NCBI GenBank assembly: GCA_030549335.1
Contig: CM060196.1
Location: forward strand, 8,137,501 to 8,201,500
From: Pontederia crassipes
Taxonomy: Eukaryota; Streptophyta; Magnoliopsida; Commelinales; Pontederiaceae
Reading direction: 5' to 3'
Length of the DNA stretch: 64,000 bases
Shown: positions 24,040 through 37,064 of the stretch, one piece after another
Layout: every line of letters starts with the position of its first letter
How positions within the stretch are numbered: the first letter of the stretch is position 1
Program-made: the position numbers and the translations under genes
Notes under the pieces: model-generated
Seen by the model: only the letters and a program-made list of their open reading frames with translations
Databases searched by the model: none
What the model was told of the DNA's origin: nothing

Positions 24040-27000
24040 ATGGCAAATGCAACAGCAAGCTGCCTTCGTTTCCTCCTCTGCTTGTCTTTACTTCTTCTTC
24101 AAGCACAACCATATGACTACCATTCTGCGAAGCTCTCCACTCTGTGGACCAACAATAAGGAGTCTCTCAACCACACCGCCAGCTTCATGGACGGCACTCA
24201 GGTACGCAACATCCTTCTCCATGGCGTCAACAAGGATCCCTTCTCTGGCCCTACTTTCGCCTGCGGTTTCTTCTGCAAAGGTGCATGCGACTCCTTTTTA
24301 TTCGCCATCTATATTGTCCAAGTCAATAGTGGCGCCGGGATGGTCTTGCCTATGAACGGTGGCCCTCAGGTTGTCTGGTCCGCCAACCGGAATAGCCTCG
24401 TTAGGGAGAGCGCTACCGTCGAACTCACTGCCGTTGGTGACTTGGTCCTCAAAGATGCTGGCGGCGCTGTCGTCTGGTCTACAAACACCGCAAGCAAGTC
24501 TGTTGCCGGCATGAACATCACCGAGTCTGGCAATTTGGTGCTCTTCGACGCCAAGAATAACTTGGTGTGGCAATCATTTGATCATCCCACGGATGCACTG
24601 GTTTTGGGGCAATCCTTGCGCGAGGGACAAATGTTGACATCGAACACTTCTGAAACGAATTGGACGCAAGGTCAATACTCTCTCACAATCGATAATGGTA
24701 CGTTAAAAGCGTTGATTGATTCGAGTCCGCCTCAGATTTATTACTATTCCTATCGATCGATTGACCTGAAAAATGCGACATTTACAAATGGTAGGTTTGA
24801 ACCCTTCTTTCTATTGGGAACAACACCATTCATTCAATACATAAGGCTCGAGTATGACGGGCATTTGAGAACTTACCAATGGGTGTCTGCTTGGCAAAAG
24901 TTAGACGATGTTTTGCAACTCGAAGATTGTGCTTATCCGAGCTTCTGTGGGCAGTACGGAATTTGCTCGAATGGAAAGTGTTACTGTCCCAACAATAACA
25001 CGCAATATTTCAAAGCAAATGATTACTTGTCATCTGGTCCAGGTTGTGCCCTTGTGACTCCTATAACTTGTCAATCCCTCAACGATCATATGCTACTACC
25101 ACTTAAGGATGTTACTTATTCTGAGTACATGCAAGGAAATCCTACTAGTTTCAGAATTGACGAGGAGGGTTGTAAGCAAGCTTGTCAAAGAAATTGTTCT
25201 TGCAAAGCTGCTCTGTTTCAGTATTGGAGAAATGCTTCAGATGGTGTATGCTTCTTGCCTTCAACAGTGTACACGATGAAGGACTACCAGCCTGCGGAAA
25301 ACCATGCCAATTGGTCTATATACATTAAGGTCCAAAATACGACTGACTCCGGCCACCAAGCTAACATTGGAGGCATATTAGGAATTGCTTTCGGTGTTTT
25401 GGCTATTTTATTCATTGTGGCTGGTAGGAATGGCCAGAAATTAAGAGTAAAAAAGGAAAAAAATAAAAAAGAAACGTACTAGTAAAAATAACAAAAGGAA
25501 ATTGAGAAATGGAAAAAAAAATGAACAGATGGATGAGAGAAAGAAATTAAGAGAAACATATTGAAAATTAAATTATGAAAGGACAGAGATGAGAAAAATG
25601 AACACGATCTTTGCTAAAAAAATGAGGATAAAGGTGTTTTAAATAACATATATTAAATAATATCTTTAGGTTTATTAATATGTAAATCGTTATTTTTATT
25701 TTTCATAGAGTATTATTCAATATTTAGCTTTGAAAATATTATAAATAATATTACATGATTAAAAATGTATTTCATTCAGGACTGTTAGTTGTGATCGTTA
25801 CAGATCACAGAATGTGGCATTGGTAGATGACCAACATGACACGACGCTAAATATTACGGAAGTAATCCGACATATCAACTGGTATAACACCCTAGTGTAA
25901 ACGAGGATGAATAATAATGCAATCATCGCACTATAAAAGACTCACAAGAGTGGAAATGACAATTTGTCCAAAGTCCTCTAATCATTTCTCCTTGTTTTTC
26001 ATTGTTAGTATTAGAGCGCCGAGTCGATCCTCGGTGATCGAGTCCCACTAGAGTTGTGTACCTCCGACCGGAGCACTTCCGGCGATGCTACAGCATCTGC
26101 TTGCGCTGGCACACTGGAAGATGAAGGCGAAGAATTCCAAACGCCGGGGCGTGAGGCCGCGGCCGGCGACCTTCGTTCGTTGCTGCTCTCCCCTTCTCCG
26201 TTGATGACTTCTGAGGACCCCGCACCGCGAAATCCCCTGAAGAGACGCATCCCTTATGTGCATCTTCTAGATCGGGATCTCAAATGCTATCCATGATCAC
26301 GGCCATCGCTAGATCATGTCACCTAATTCAACTGTCATAGTTCTATGATTAAGAATATAAAAATAATTTATCTATGATACATATATGTAACATATGATAT
26401 AAGAATTTATATGTAGGTAATGTATATATAATGTAACTAACATATAGTATACGAATATATACATAACACATATAACATAGGAATACATGTGTAGGTAATA
26501 TGTAGGCAACATATATATATTTAACTAAGAAGATTTAATTCTAAAAGAGTCAACTTAGTGTCACGATGACTATGACGCTAAGTAGTGTCTTAGAGCATCG
26601 ACGCCAAAGCCGTGCAACATGCCGGTGCCCATATCGACCTCCCTCAGTCGCGTCGACGCTATCTTGAGCTGCTAAATAGCATCTCTTGAAGTCGATGCCA
26701 ACACGTCACTTTAGTGTTAAGAAGAAGGAAAATGTCTGCTGAGGAGGAAGAGGAGGAGGAACTTGATCTAATACCAGGGATGCCCACAAGGTTTTCTTAT
26801 GAAGAGTTGACATTGGCGACAGATAACTTCTTGAAGAAACTTGGGGAAGGAGGATTTGGATCTGTATACGAAGGAAATATTGGTGATGAGAAAGTTGCAG
26901 TCAAGCTCCTAGGTGGCTTAAGCCAAGGGAGAAAGGAGTTCCTAACAGAAGTGCATACAATTGGTAACATTCATCACTTCAATCTCGTGCGATTGATCGG

Positions 27001-27781
27001 ATTCTGCGCTGATAAATCTCATAGGCTTTTGGTTTATGAGTACATGCCCAATGGATCACTTGATAGGTGGATCTTCCATAACGAAAGAGACAATGTTCTC
27101 AGTTGGCCAACTAGGTGCAAAATCATTAGCGACATAGCTAAGGGCTTATCATATCTACATGAAGAATGCAGGTAAAGAATTGCTCACCTGGATATAAAGC
27201 CTCAAAACATACTTCTGGATAACAATTTTAATGCTAAGGTAGCTGATTTTGGTTTGGCCAAACTCATCGACAGGGATCAGACCCATGTAATGACAATGAT
27301 GAGAGGCACACCTGGTTACTTGGCACCTGAGTGGCTGACTTCAATCATCACTGAGAAGGTTGACGTGTATAGTTTCGGTGTCATGGTTCTAGAAATTGTT
27401 TGTGGAAGAAAGAACTTGGACTACTCACGACCACCAGAAAGCAGCCATCTTATAAGTTTGTTGCAAGATAAGATCAAAGCCGGTAGACTCCTTGATTTGG
27501 TCTGCAACAATGGCGACGAGGTCTTAGAGAATCATAATGAACTCCTCATGATAAAACTAGCCATTTGGTGCTTGCACCATGATGCTGATAGAAGGCCTTC
27601 CATGTCCACGGTAGTCAAGGTTTTAGATGGTGTAGTGGACATCGAAACAGGCGTCGAGCATCATTTCATTGCCAATATTCCCACCATGTCTAGCAAAGCC
27701 TATGACTTGTACACGAGGCAAGAGTATGTTGCATCTGCTTCACCTCCTCCATCGGCATCCCTTTTATCAGGTCCCAGGTGA
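24040..27781 (+). pseudogene. S-domain lectin receptor-like kinase, copy 1: probable intron plus nonsense codon
   Basis: This SD2-5-like gene has its ATG at 24040 in a good context (GCGCCATGGC). It encodes a signal peptide, a bulb-type lectin domain (W-S-A-N-R, W-Q-S-F-D-H-P-T-D-A-L), an EGF-like cysteine cluster, a PAN domain, a membrane segment at about residues 441-461 and a kinase. The ectodomain and kinase lie in separate frames. Splicing GT at 25424 to AG at 26714 joins them in frame within the membrane/juxtamembrane region, exactly where copies 2 and 3 are continuous. After that, TAA at 27173-27175 interrupts the kinase four codons before H-L-D-I-K-P-Q-N. Copies 2 and 3 have CAG there, so a single C-to-T change of CAA or a similar small change is likely. 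The expected product is about 614 residues, membrane-anchored with only the kinase N-lobe and part of the C-lobe. Without the stop it would be about 816. The downstream frame is otherwise intact to 27781, so the decay is recent, or the stop is an assembly error. Confidence 0.82.
25424..26714 (+). other. probable 1291-nt intron of kinase copy 1, perhaps transposon-derived
   Basis: Borders are GTAGGA and TTTAG. Joining them gives I-V-A-V-L-R-R-R-K, which aligns with the L-V-R-R-R boundary of copies 2 and 3; those copies have no intron. Inside, an AT-rich stretch is followed by a segment with CTATAAAAGA at about 25931 and a GC-rich block at about 26010-26290, which recalls an LTR or other inserted element. 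A frame of 80 codons in that block (26054-26296) has no recognisable family. If unspliced, the frame stops at 25480-25482, leaving a receptor with no kinase. Confidence 0.6.
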
Positions 27782-30491
27782 AATCTGTCGTTGTGAAAGG
27801 TAATCAATTGTATGATGTACATGTAGTGTATGTGCAAATCGTTGACCATGAAAATGTTCTTCGTTCAGTTATTTTGCTTTCTTTATCTATGTTTATTCAA
27901 ACAACATCGTTAAAAGGAACATATAATAATGTAGTTAACTTTTAAAAAAAATGTAGTTAAAAGAACACGCAATTCATTGACTACATTATTATATGTGACA
28001 ATAATATGTTTTTTTTTAACTTTGGTTATTTTAAATCTTTGTTATTCATGTGATCGATCGACTTCTTGAGATGTTTCACCTAATTAAATCAGTGGGGCAA
28101 TAGCGTTGAATTGAGAATTAGGCCTACACAAATTCTGAGTTAGCACAAACTTATGAGCTCAACGTTATAAAATCTGAATCTAGTAACGTGACATTAAAAG
28201 CTTATGTATTAAAAAGTAAGATACACAAGACAAGCTGTATTAAAAAATAACATGATATTTTACCTGCAGTGTTTAAATTGTGACTGAAGTCTGAACATAA
28301 ACCAAGCTATAAAGCGCAAGAATTCTCAAAATAGTAATAAACCACAAAGGCTTGGAAACTTGTTTTGCTTTCGGAACCACCTATTAATTAGAATGTCCTT
28401 CTGAACAGCAACATATTTATATTTATGATCTTAAACCCTGATATTATGTGAAAATAAATGTACTAATTAATTTAAAAAGTGTTAAATTAACGTAAAATTA
28501 TAATTTATGATTGCACCATACAATCATAAACTTTAAATTAGCATTATGTTAATTTGATGATACAAAACATAAATAATCTGCATCCTTGAACTAAAATGAT
28601 GTCAAGTTAAATATTCAAATTTTGTGACTGCACGGTATAATATAATTTGTGCGCTAGGATGCCTCTTTAAAAAATTAAGTCGATAATAATAACATCTATA
28701 TATTTATGATCTTAAAAATCCCAAACTACTTTCATGTGAAATCTTTTTTACTATATATATATATAATCTTTTTTACTATATATATATATATATATTGTAG
28801 CATAATAGAGAAGACTTTCTCCATCGTGAGGATAAGCCATTTACATTTTCTTTTCTTTATCATTATTTAATTAACTCATAATTGTCTTATTTCTAATAAA
28901 AAATCAAAATAATTAGAAGTATAATTAAATTTCAGAATATTTTTTAATAAATCAAAATTAATTCCGCTCCATCTAAAAAAATCATGGACCTTAACCTTAA
29001 GTTGTGGTGGTTACCGAACCCAATTGGCTTCTAACTGACTTGCTCAACCGGATTTTAGTCAGATATCGACTGTTATTGGACTACTTAGTAAGCGTTTAAA
29101 GTTTAAACATATACTGAACAAGCTAGTAGGGCACATTATCATTCGGAGAGATCACGAGTTTGGATTTTATCAATGACACATTTATTTTTAATTTTTAATT
29201 TTCTTACACCAACTCCATAGACCTCTAATCGGAAAAAAATAAACATATACTGTCCACTAATAAACATTAGGGAAAGATTAGCGGGCGGTGGAGGCTTGCC
29301 CAATAACATTTTTGATACAAATTTTATATTATTGTTTAGAGCATTTTCTTATTTATATTATTTTCTTATTACATTAATAAGACAATGCAACAACTAAGGG
29401 CATAATTAATTTATTTCCACTAATTTTCACGCTTTAATATTTTATCTTTTCATTATAGTTTATTTTTTTCCTTGTCACTTTAATTTTCTCATTAATAATA
29501 TAACAAATTAAAATTAATAATGAGCAAATCACTTATATCTTATTTCACTTGTTATTAGTTTATGATATTAATATACACCACGTAACAAGTAATTAGTTAT
29601 ATTGAAATTCTTAATTGTTATTAAAAGAATGATGAAAATATCAAACGCGGTCAAGTAATTAACACACCGTAATCAAGCGAATTCGGCACGATCGCATATT
29701 GAACAAACAAGTTGAAGTGCTTAGACGGGCTTCCTCGTTAGGATCAAAGCATGTGCGGGCTTTGCTTTACAGTCCAATAAGCCCCACTAGTCCTAAGGGT
29801 TCATTTTTATTTATAAAAAATATTTTAATTATATTATTATTTTTTAATCATAGTAATTTTGTTTTTGTTTAATATTCTTCTATTACATTTTGCAAATTTT
29901 AATGATATATTTCAAAATCTAATGCAAGAGTTTTTATTTTACTCGTAAATATTATGTTACTAAATAATATTTAAATTTTAAAAATTAAACTATTTTTGTT
30001 ATCGGTCCAAAAGATAATAAATAGTTTTTTAGATTGAAAAAAAAATTACTTTGATCCGAACACCTCTGCCCCCACTTGAAAACTTGATAGGCGGTTGGAG
30101 ATATCATATACAGTTGCTAGCGGTAGCTGTCCTCCATAAAAGGGGCAATAAACACAGGGTTGCCTCAATGTCACGCCTTAATGTCACTTCTCTTTTATCT
30201 ATTATACATCTATACTCTCTTTTTTATAATATAAAAATGAGAAAATAAAAAGTCTCCCTCCAAATAACTATAACAGAATAAATACCACACATTTCATGAA
30301 TATCATATTTTATCTTTTCCTGATTAGTTCTTCTATAATTATTTTATTTTACTAATAAACATATTTTACTTTCTTATTATTGAGCTGTATTTATTTTTTA
30401 TATTCATTTAAAAGGAGCCTTTCATTTTTTAATTTTGTTATTATAAAAAATAGATGATATAATAGATAAAGAGGAGTGAGATTAAAATTTA
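27782..30491. other. AT-rich intergenic DNA between kinase copy 1 and MITE B
   Basis: No gene is seen. At 28741-28796 a unit ending TTTTTTACTATATATATATA is present twice in tandem with TA microsatellite runs. The remainder is AT-rich and of low complexity. Confidence 0.5.
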
Positions 30492-31001
30492 GGGTTGTTT
30501 TTATAAATTTTTTCTAAATTATCATAATTTTTCGCGTCTAATATCAAACTATGGGCTTATTTTTTTAATCCTTAAACTATCACAATTTTTTCACTTGCAT
30601 CCTTCCGTCTACTTCTTTACGTTTTCTGTTACTTTTAATTTTTTTATTTATGAAAACACTAAATTACTCTTCTCTCAATAACACATCAAATAATAAATAT
30701 AAAAATTTAAAAATAAAAAAAACTAGTAGGAGTGTAATTTAGTCTTTTTTATAAATGACAAATGTTTTTACCATTTTAATCCTTCCAATGATATTTCTAT
30801 TTTTTTATATTTATTATTTCATATTTTTTAGAGGGATGGATAATTTAATCTTTTTATAAATAAAAAAATAAAAGTAACATAAGTGGATGGGAGGACAAAA
30901 ATGGAAAAACTATGATAGTTTAGGATAAAAAAATAAATTCATAATTTAAATTTAGATGTAGAAAATCGTGATAATTTATAAAAGATATATAAAAATAACT
31001 C
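30492..31001. mobile_element. Mutator-like MITE, copy B
   Basis: This 510-bp foldback element is related to the one at 2891-3362. The left end GGGTTGTTTTTATAAA and right end AAAAATAACTC match the ends of copy A with a few changes. Internal landmarks (the CATCCTTCCGT block, ACACATCAAATAATAAATAT and its inverted partner) occur in the same order. Flanking 9-mers TAAAATTTA (30483-30491) and TAAAATTTT (31002-31010) agree at 8 of 9 bases, consistent with an old 9-bp target duplication. Confidence 0.68.
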
Positions 31002-34000
31002 TAAAATTTTAGAAGCATGAATGCTAAAATACCAAAAAACATAATACTTATATAAAATTTTAAAAGATATGACTTATTTAGATGTTCTCAATCCCACTCT
31101 CTAAATACTTTATACTTCCTATTTTATCCTCGTCTTATTTAAATTAGTATTCTTTCTCTCGAATCTCCTGTGTCCCTTCGACTTCAGTTCCAATTTCCAA
31201 TCTTCTATTTTTTTTCTTCTCTACTCTCTTTCACTATTACGTGGATTAGTGTTTTTTTTTATGATAAACAGGTAATATGTGATAGGAAGCATACGTATAA
31301 ATTTGATTAATATAAAAAATTGTAATTGCATTAAATATATAAAATACTAGAAAAATAATGAAATAAAACTAGTAAAATAAGGAAATAAATTCCTAAGCCT
31401 TTTTTTAAACAATTGCATATTCTAATACTTTACTGTCTTTGTGTATTTTTTTAATTTTCCTGACGTAATTTACTTTATATATCTTTTGAAATTAAATGTA
31501 TATTCAATATTATAATAATATAATATATTACCTTTTTATATACCTTCTTTCTTATTTTTTTGTCTCATCGAATCCCCACCTAACTTCTTAAATATAATAA
31601 TATTGCATAATATAAAACAAAGACATATTGATTTAATGTAATATTGTAATATATATATATATATATATAATAGTTCTGGAAAATATAAGATAAATAAGTT
31701 CTGAAAAAATTGGAAAAAAGATAGACTTATTACATAATCAGAATATACAATTATTTTTAAAAGATTCTTTTTTATTTTGTCTGTAGTGCTTTATTTTCAC
31801 GTAGACTATTTTTTATTTTCATTTTATTTCATATTTTTTTCTAATATTTTACATATTTGATGCAATTGTAGTTTTGCATATTAATAAAATTTATATATAT
31901 GTTTCATATCTCATATTATATAAGTATTATATTTTTTTATCATAATGATAAAATGATAAAAATAAAAGCACTAATATGGAGAGAGAGAGAGAGAGTAAAA
32001 AAAAAGGAAAGTTAGGTAAAAAGTGGTGGGAATTAAAATAAAGGGGAATGAAAGAAGCAAGAAAATATCAATTAAAGTAAGAAGATAAGGTGAAAAGTAT
32101 GAAGTGGCATTTAGTATTCGAAGAGTGACATAAGAGCATTCAAATTGAACACAATCATGATCAACAATATTGAGAAAAAAAAACAATTGTAGTTCTAATA
32201 CTTTTTGGGATACAGTTGTCTGTTGAAACATTTATGCTTCAATCAACTTTTGGTTTTTAACTCATTATATGTTTACAATCATCGACTGCGCAAAAAGATT
32301 AAAAAAACAACTTTAAGGATAAATTACAAGGGAACAATATATAGGAATTATTTATAAATAATCATTTACGATACCACGAAAGATAAACTATTCTTTTGGT
32401 CCAAATATAAAAGCTGAAATAAAATAACCAAAATGAATAATATTTCCATAATATTAAATTTTTTGTTTGTAAAGGATAGGATTCAACAGGTACTAACATC
32501 TACTAATTCAGTTTGTGACCATGACTGCAAAGGCTTAAACATTTCCTAGTGACAAAGATTAGGAGATACGTGGGGAAAAATTAAATTAAATACCCTTCAA
32601 TTTTTAAGCTTGCTCAATGATGTTTTACATTTTTTAACTCATTTCATCCGATGTTTTTTTTACCTAGAATAGACGGCTTCCGATCGCAGAGTTGATGTGG
32701 CACAGATATGACGTTGACATGACATATTCTCTTCACGCTGACGTGGTAATATTTTAAAAAAAATAAAAAATGTCAGCGAGGTGGGGGTCCTCCCTCTGTG
32801 ACCTCACGCGTGCGTCGCCGACGAGATCGCAAAGAAGGGTGAGGCCCTCCCCTCCTGCGTGCCGGCGAGGAGAAGGGGACCGCCGACGAAATCGTGGAGG
32901 AGGAGTGGGGCGGGGCCTACGAGGACAAGAGAGAAGTGGAAAAGAGTTTATTGTGGAAAAGAATGAAACCAGAGAGATAAAAGAGAGGAACGGTAGATGA
33001 AACAAAGAGAAAAAGAGAACGAGACATTGGAGAACGAGAGAGATTGTCTGCAAGAAGAAGAATGTGACAGGAGCAGAGAAATGGAGAGAAAGTCTCCGCA
33101 GTGGGTCTCTTGACGAAGGATTTTTGGGGCCGCTCAATGATATTCAAGAGAAAAAAGAAGAGTCCAAAATGAGAATGGTTGGATAAATATGAATCATTGA
33201 TGCAAATCTGACGATAAAACCTTTTTGTTGTAGATTACAACGTATAAGAGGAGCTGTAGCGACGTCAAAATATAATTTAAATTCTTAATAATAATTATAT
33301 TCATTATTTTTATTTTTTTACGAATTGTTATAATAGATATAATTATTTTCTATAATTTTTTATTTTATAAAGCTATTTTTACACGCGCATCAGTGCTTTA
33401 TACGCTCAATTTTTCCCTTATGCAACATGAAAACCTGCATTTTCATCATTAATTTGTCAATAATCATCTAACATTCACCGAGTAGTTGTATGACGCAAAC
33501 ATTAATATGTTTGTACACCTAGTTCACTCGCGTTGTAATATACATGCAGACCATTATTGTTTAGGTAGTGTAGTTGAGAAAAATATTTTGTAATAATTTC
33601 ATAATCATGCATAGCTGTTACCGAGAACAAATCATATTAAGCAAAGCAAATTTGTTGATTAATAAAACTTCATTAAAATCACATTAACGTACAATAATTA
33701 CCAAGTACTTATATGTCATTTTGGACGCGCGAATTGAAATTATTTTCTTGAACTTTATAAAATATGGAAAAACCATTAATCCATTTATTTTGGTTGTCTA
33801 TGTTTTTTTTCCTTTCTTTGCTCCTGGGATATATTATTAATAATTAAAAATATTCATACTGAAATAAAAATGATTCAGTTTACTCGTTCCATTTCAATAA
33901 TTATTTATTTTATTCATGAGAACTACTTCCTACCGAGTTGTATAATATTTATTCTTTGCATAGATTGATCCTATGTAAATTTCAGGTGTTTTTTTAATTT

Positions 34001-34464
34001 TATTCAGCTTTCACTAAAATAAACATTCACAAATTCAAATGGTTACACAATAAAAAAATTTAATGCAATATGTCCAATTTCTTTTTTTTAAACGAAAATG
34101 AATTTTGAATAAAATCGTCAATTGCACAAGGCGGGATTATGTCAACCAGTTTTATTAGCAGGTTCACTTTTTAATTGGTAAAGGTGAAACAATGTATTCA
34201 TAAGTCATAACAGGTAAAACTACTTAAGCCAAGTTAAAAATGTATTGAAGGTAACAAATATATAACTAGTAATCTCCGTTGTCAAATTGCTGACGACCTC
34301 ATTTGTCATCATACGTAGACTGGGAATCTTGACGTGAAGAACTGCAGAAGTCTTCCAGTACGAAGTCAGCTCGTCAAGTCCTTCACTGCATCTTCGCCTT
34401 TTGTGGTGCTTTTGCAGTCTGCACTGCAACGACTCCTTTCTCCCTTCATACGTAATTTGCTGCC
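31002..34464. other. intergenic DNA with microsatellites and a GC-rich island
   Basis: AT microsatellite at about 31648-31669 and GA microsatellite at about 31979-31995. A sharply bounded GC-rich island at about 32690-33150 contains purine-rich GGAGGAGGAG-like sequence and CG-rich motifs. Frames through it on both strands are Arg/Pro/Ser-rich and not credible as proteins. It may be a transposon core, but I could not find paired ends. The final few hundred bases should hold the promoter of kinase copy 2. Confidence 0.45.
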
Positions 34465-37064
34465 ATGGCAATGACCAGCCAAAGCTTCAAACTCCTCTTC
34501 GGCATCGTCGTCTTCTTCTTTTCCACCACCCCTTCCCTCCTGCAAGCGCAAGAACCCACGGCTTACGCTCCCAACCAATGGACCAACGATATCTCCCTCA
34601 ATAACGTTAGATACCCTCAAGCGGCAGAGAAAAAACATCATATACCCAAACGGATATGTCCGCAGCATCCTCCTCCTCAACAATCACGGCACTTCCAACC
34701 CATCGGTAGCTTGTGGATTCATCTGCGCTGATCCCTGCGACGTCTTCCTCTTTGCAATATTCTTCGTCGAAATCGGCAACGGCGGGGCCAGCCACTTGGT
34801 TAACCCATTAACAATCTGGTCGGCCAACCAGGAGAACCCCGTCGGAGAGAATGCCACCGTTCGGTTGACCGATGACGGAATCTTGCCCTCCATGACGCAA
34901 TGGGCACCAGGGTATGGTCTACTGGAATTTCCGGCAGCTCTGCCATCGGCGTCAACCTCACCGGAGCCGGCAACTTGGTGCTCTTCGATGGGGACAACAA
35001 GACGGTGTGGCAGTCGCGGGATCACCCGACCAACGCGCTGTTTCTCGGCCAACAATTACGGATGGGGCAAAAGTTGAGGCGAGGTCAGTTCTTTGCAACC
35101 GTTCTCCACGACGGTTTGTACGCTTTTGTTGATTCAGAACCTCCACAAATCTCATGCTTTCGTACGAGTAAAGACGTGCCATCCGGGAATGGCAATTCCT
35201 ACATCAATTACACCAACACGAGTCTCACGTTACACACTTCCGATGCGGGGTCATTCCTATTGACTAACCTGGTTACTGCGAAGTCGACGTTTCAATATAT
35301 GTCGTTAGAAGACAACGGGCATGTGAAAATTTTTTACTGGAGTTCAGGATGGTCTATTACCGGTGACGTTTTCGACCAATTGGGCTGCCTCAATCCCTTC
35401 GAGTGCGGCCAATACGAGGTATCTACCAATCAGACATGTAGATGTCCGGGAAGTGATAGTGGGAAGGGTAGCTATTTCAAGTACATCGACGCCGGAAACC
35501 GGCGTTAGGTTGCTCTCCTCTTACTAGATTGGACTGCGGATCCATGCAAGACCACCAGTTCTTGAATCTTACAGAGGTTGCCTACTTCAGTTATATTGAT
35601 GAAGCAGCAGCAGCATTCAACGGGACGGACGAGCAGACTTGCGTGCAGGCGTGCTTGAAGAATTGCTCTTGCAGAGCTGCTCTTTATAAGTACAATCCAG
35701 GTGACAGTGGAGGATTCTGTTATTTGCCTTCACAACTTCTTTCCTTGCAGACAAACGATCCAGCAGCATCCGGATACCATTCCACAGCACACATCAAGGT
35801 ACAAAAGGCACCTGAAACCTACGCCCCTAGTCCTAGTCCAAACGCTGCTAGTGCGCTGACGGCAGAGCCACCGAAGAAACGTTCAAATATTGGAGTAATA
35901 TTGGGCTCCGTCCTTGGAGGCTTATCCTTTCTGTTTCTCGTGAGTACTCTCACCCTTTTCCTCGTTAGAAGGCGGAAACAGGATCTCGGAAGAGAATTCT
36001 GGAAAGAGGAGACTTTAGAAGAGCAAGAGGAACACTTTGAAGCAATACCAGGGATGCCAACGAGGTTTACCTTTGAACAACTAGCACTTGCAACAGATAA
36101 TTTCCCCAAGAAGCTCGGGAAAGGTGGATTCGGCTTTGTTTTTCTGGGAGAACTGGGCAACGAGAATGTAGCAGTGAAGCTCTTGAGCGGCGTCAATCAG
36201 GGTAAAAAGGAATTCTTGGCAGAGGTTCAGACAATTGGCAAAACGCATCACTTCAATCTAGTCAGGCTGATCGGATTCTGCGCCGAGAGATCGCATCGGA
36301 TGCAAGTATATGAGTACATGCCTAACGGATCACTGGACAAATGGATCTTTAACAAGGATCAAAATACTGCTCTCAGTTGGAAATTGAGATGTAAGATAAT
36401 ATTTGACATAGCCAAGGGATTATCATATCTTCACGAAGAATGTCCGCAGAGAATTGCTCATCTTGATATCAAGCCGCAGAACATCCTCTTGGACGACAAG
36501 TTCAATGCCAAGGTCTCTGATTTTGGGTTGGCCAAACTGATTGAAAGGGATCAGACCCACGTCATGACCATGATGAGAGGCACCCCTGGGCCTGGGTACT
36601 TGGCTCCCGAATGGTTGATGTCTTTTATCACTGAGAAAGTTGATGTTTACAGATTTGGTGTCATGGTTTTGGAAATAGTTTGCAGAAGAAAGAACCTGGA
36701 CGCTTCTCAGCCGCCTGAGAGAACACATCTCGTGCGTCTGCTACCAGACATGATAAAAATGGACAGGCTACTTGATCTGGTCGGCGACGATGAGATTGGC
36801 ACGTCAGTGAATCAAGACGAGGCCATTCAAATGATAAAACTTGCGACTTGGTGCCTCAACCACGAACCTGGTCGCAGGCCTTCCATGTCAACTGTAGTGA
36901 AGGTCTTGGAAGGTGTCATGAACGTGGAAACAAGCGTGGAGTCGGACTTCATTGCCAGCATTCCGGTCATGGGAAGCCAGTCGTATGACTTGATGGCAAG
37001 CTCATCATACTACTCCTCATCAGCTTCACCTCAGTCGGCATCACTTTTATCAGGACCGAGGTGA
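34465..37064 (+). pseudogene. S-domain lectin receptor-like kinase, copy 2: frameshifted pseudogene
   Basis: Homologous to copy 3 along its whole length, in three frames. A 31-nt insertion at about 34617-34647, bounded by ATACCC repeats, breaks the frame soon after the signal peptide. One base is missing near 34878 in the lectin domain and another near 35498 between the EGF-like and PAN regions. The block from 35529 to 37064 (PAN, membrane segment, kinase) is open. The kinase keeps the glycine loop, V-A-V-K and H-L-D-I-K-P-Q-N, but it carries a duplicated CCTGGG at 36585-36596, adding Pro-Gly just before the A-P-E motif. It also has AGA at 36651 giving D-V-Y-R-F-G where siblings have D-V-Y-S-F-G, and Gln for Leu in the hinge-region L-V-Y-E-Y motif. 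No intron is present at the copy 1 site. Full-length receptor cannot be made; a transcript could still exist. Confidence 0.9.

Noticed and set aside
23942..24355. 137-codon forward frame over the start of kinase copy 1
   Set aside because: It is an out-of-frame shadow of the lectin receptor gene; the kinase frame has the recognisable signal peptide and lectin domain.
25800..26290. Complete LTR inside the copy 1 intron
   Set aside because: There is a TATA-like CTATAAAAGA and a GC-rich tail, but no matching second LTR, TG/CA pair or primer-binding site could be shown, so it is only mentioned as a possibility.
32754..33147. 127-codon minus-strand frame in the GC-rich island
   Set aside because: Ser/Phe/Leu/Pro-rich with no recognisable domain and no paired splice or start evidence.
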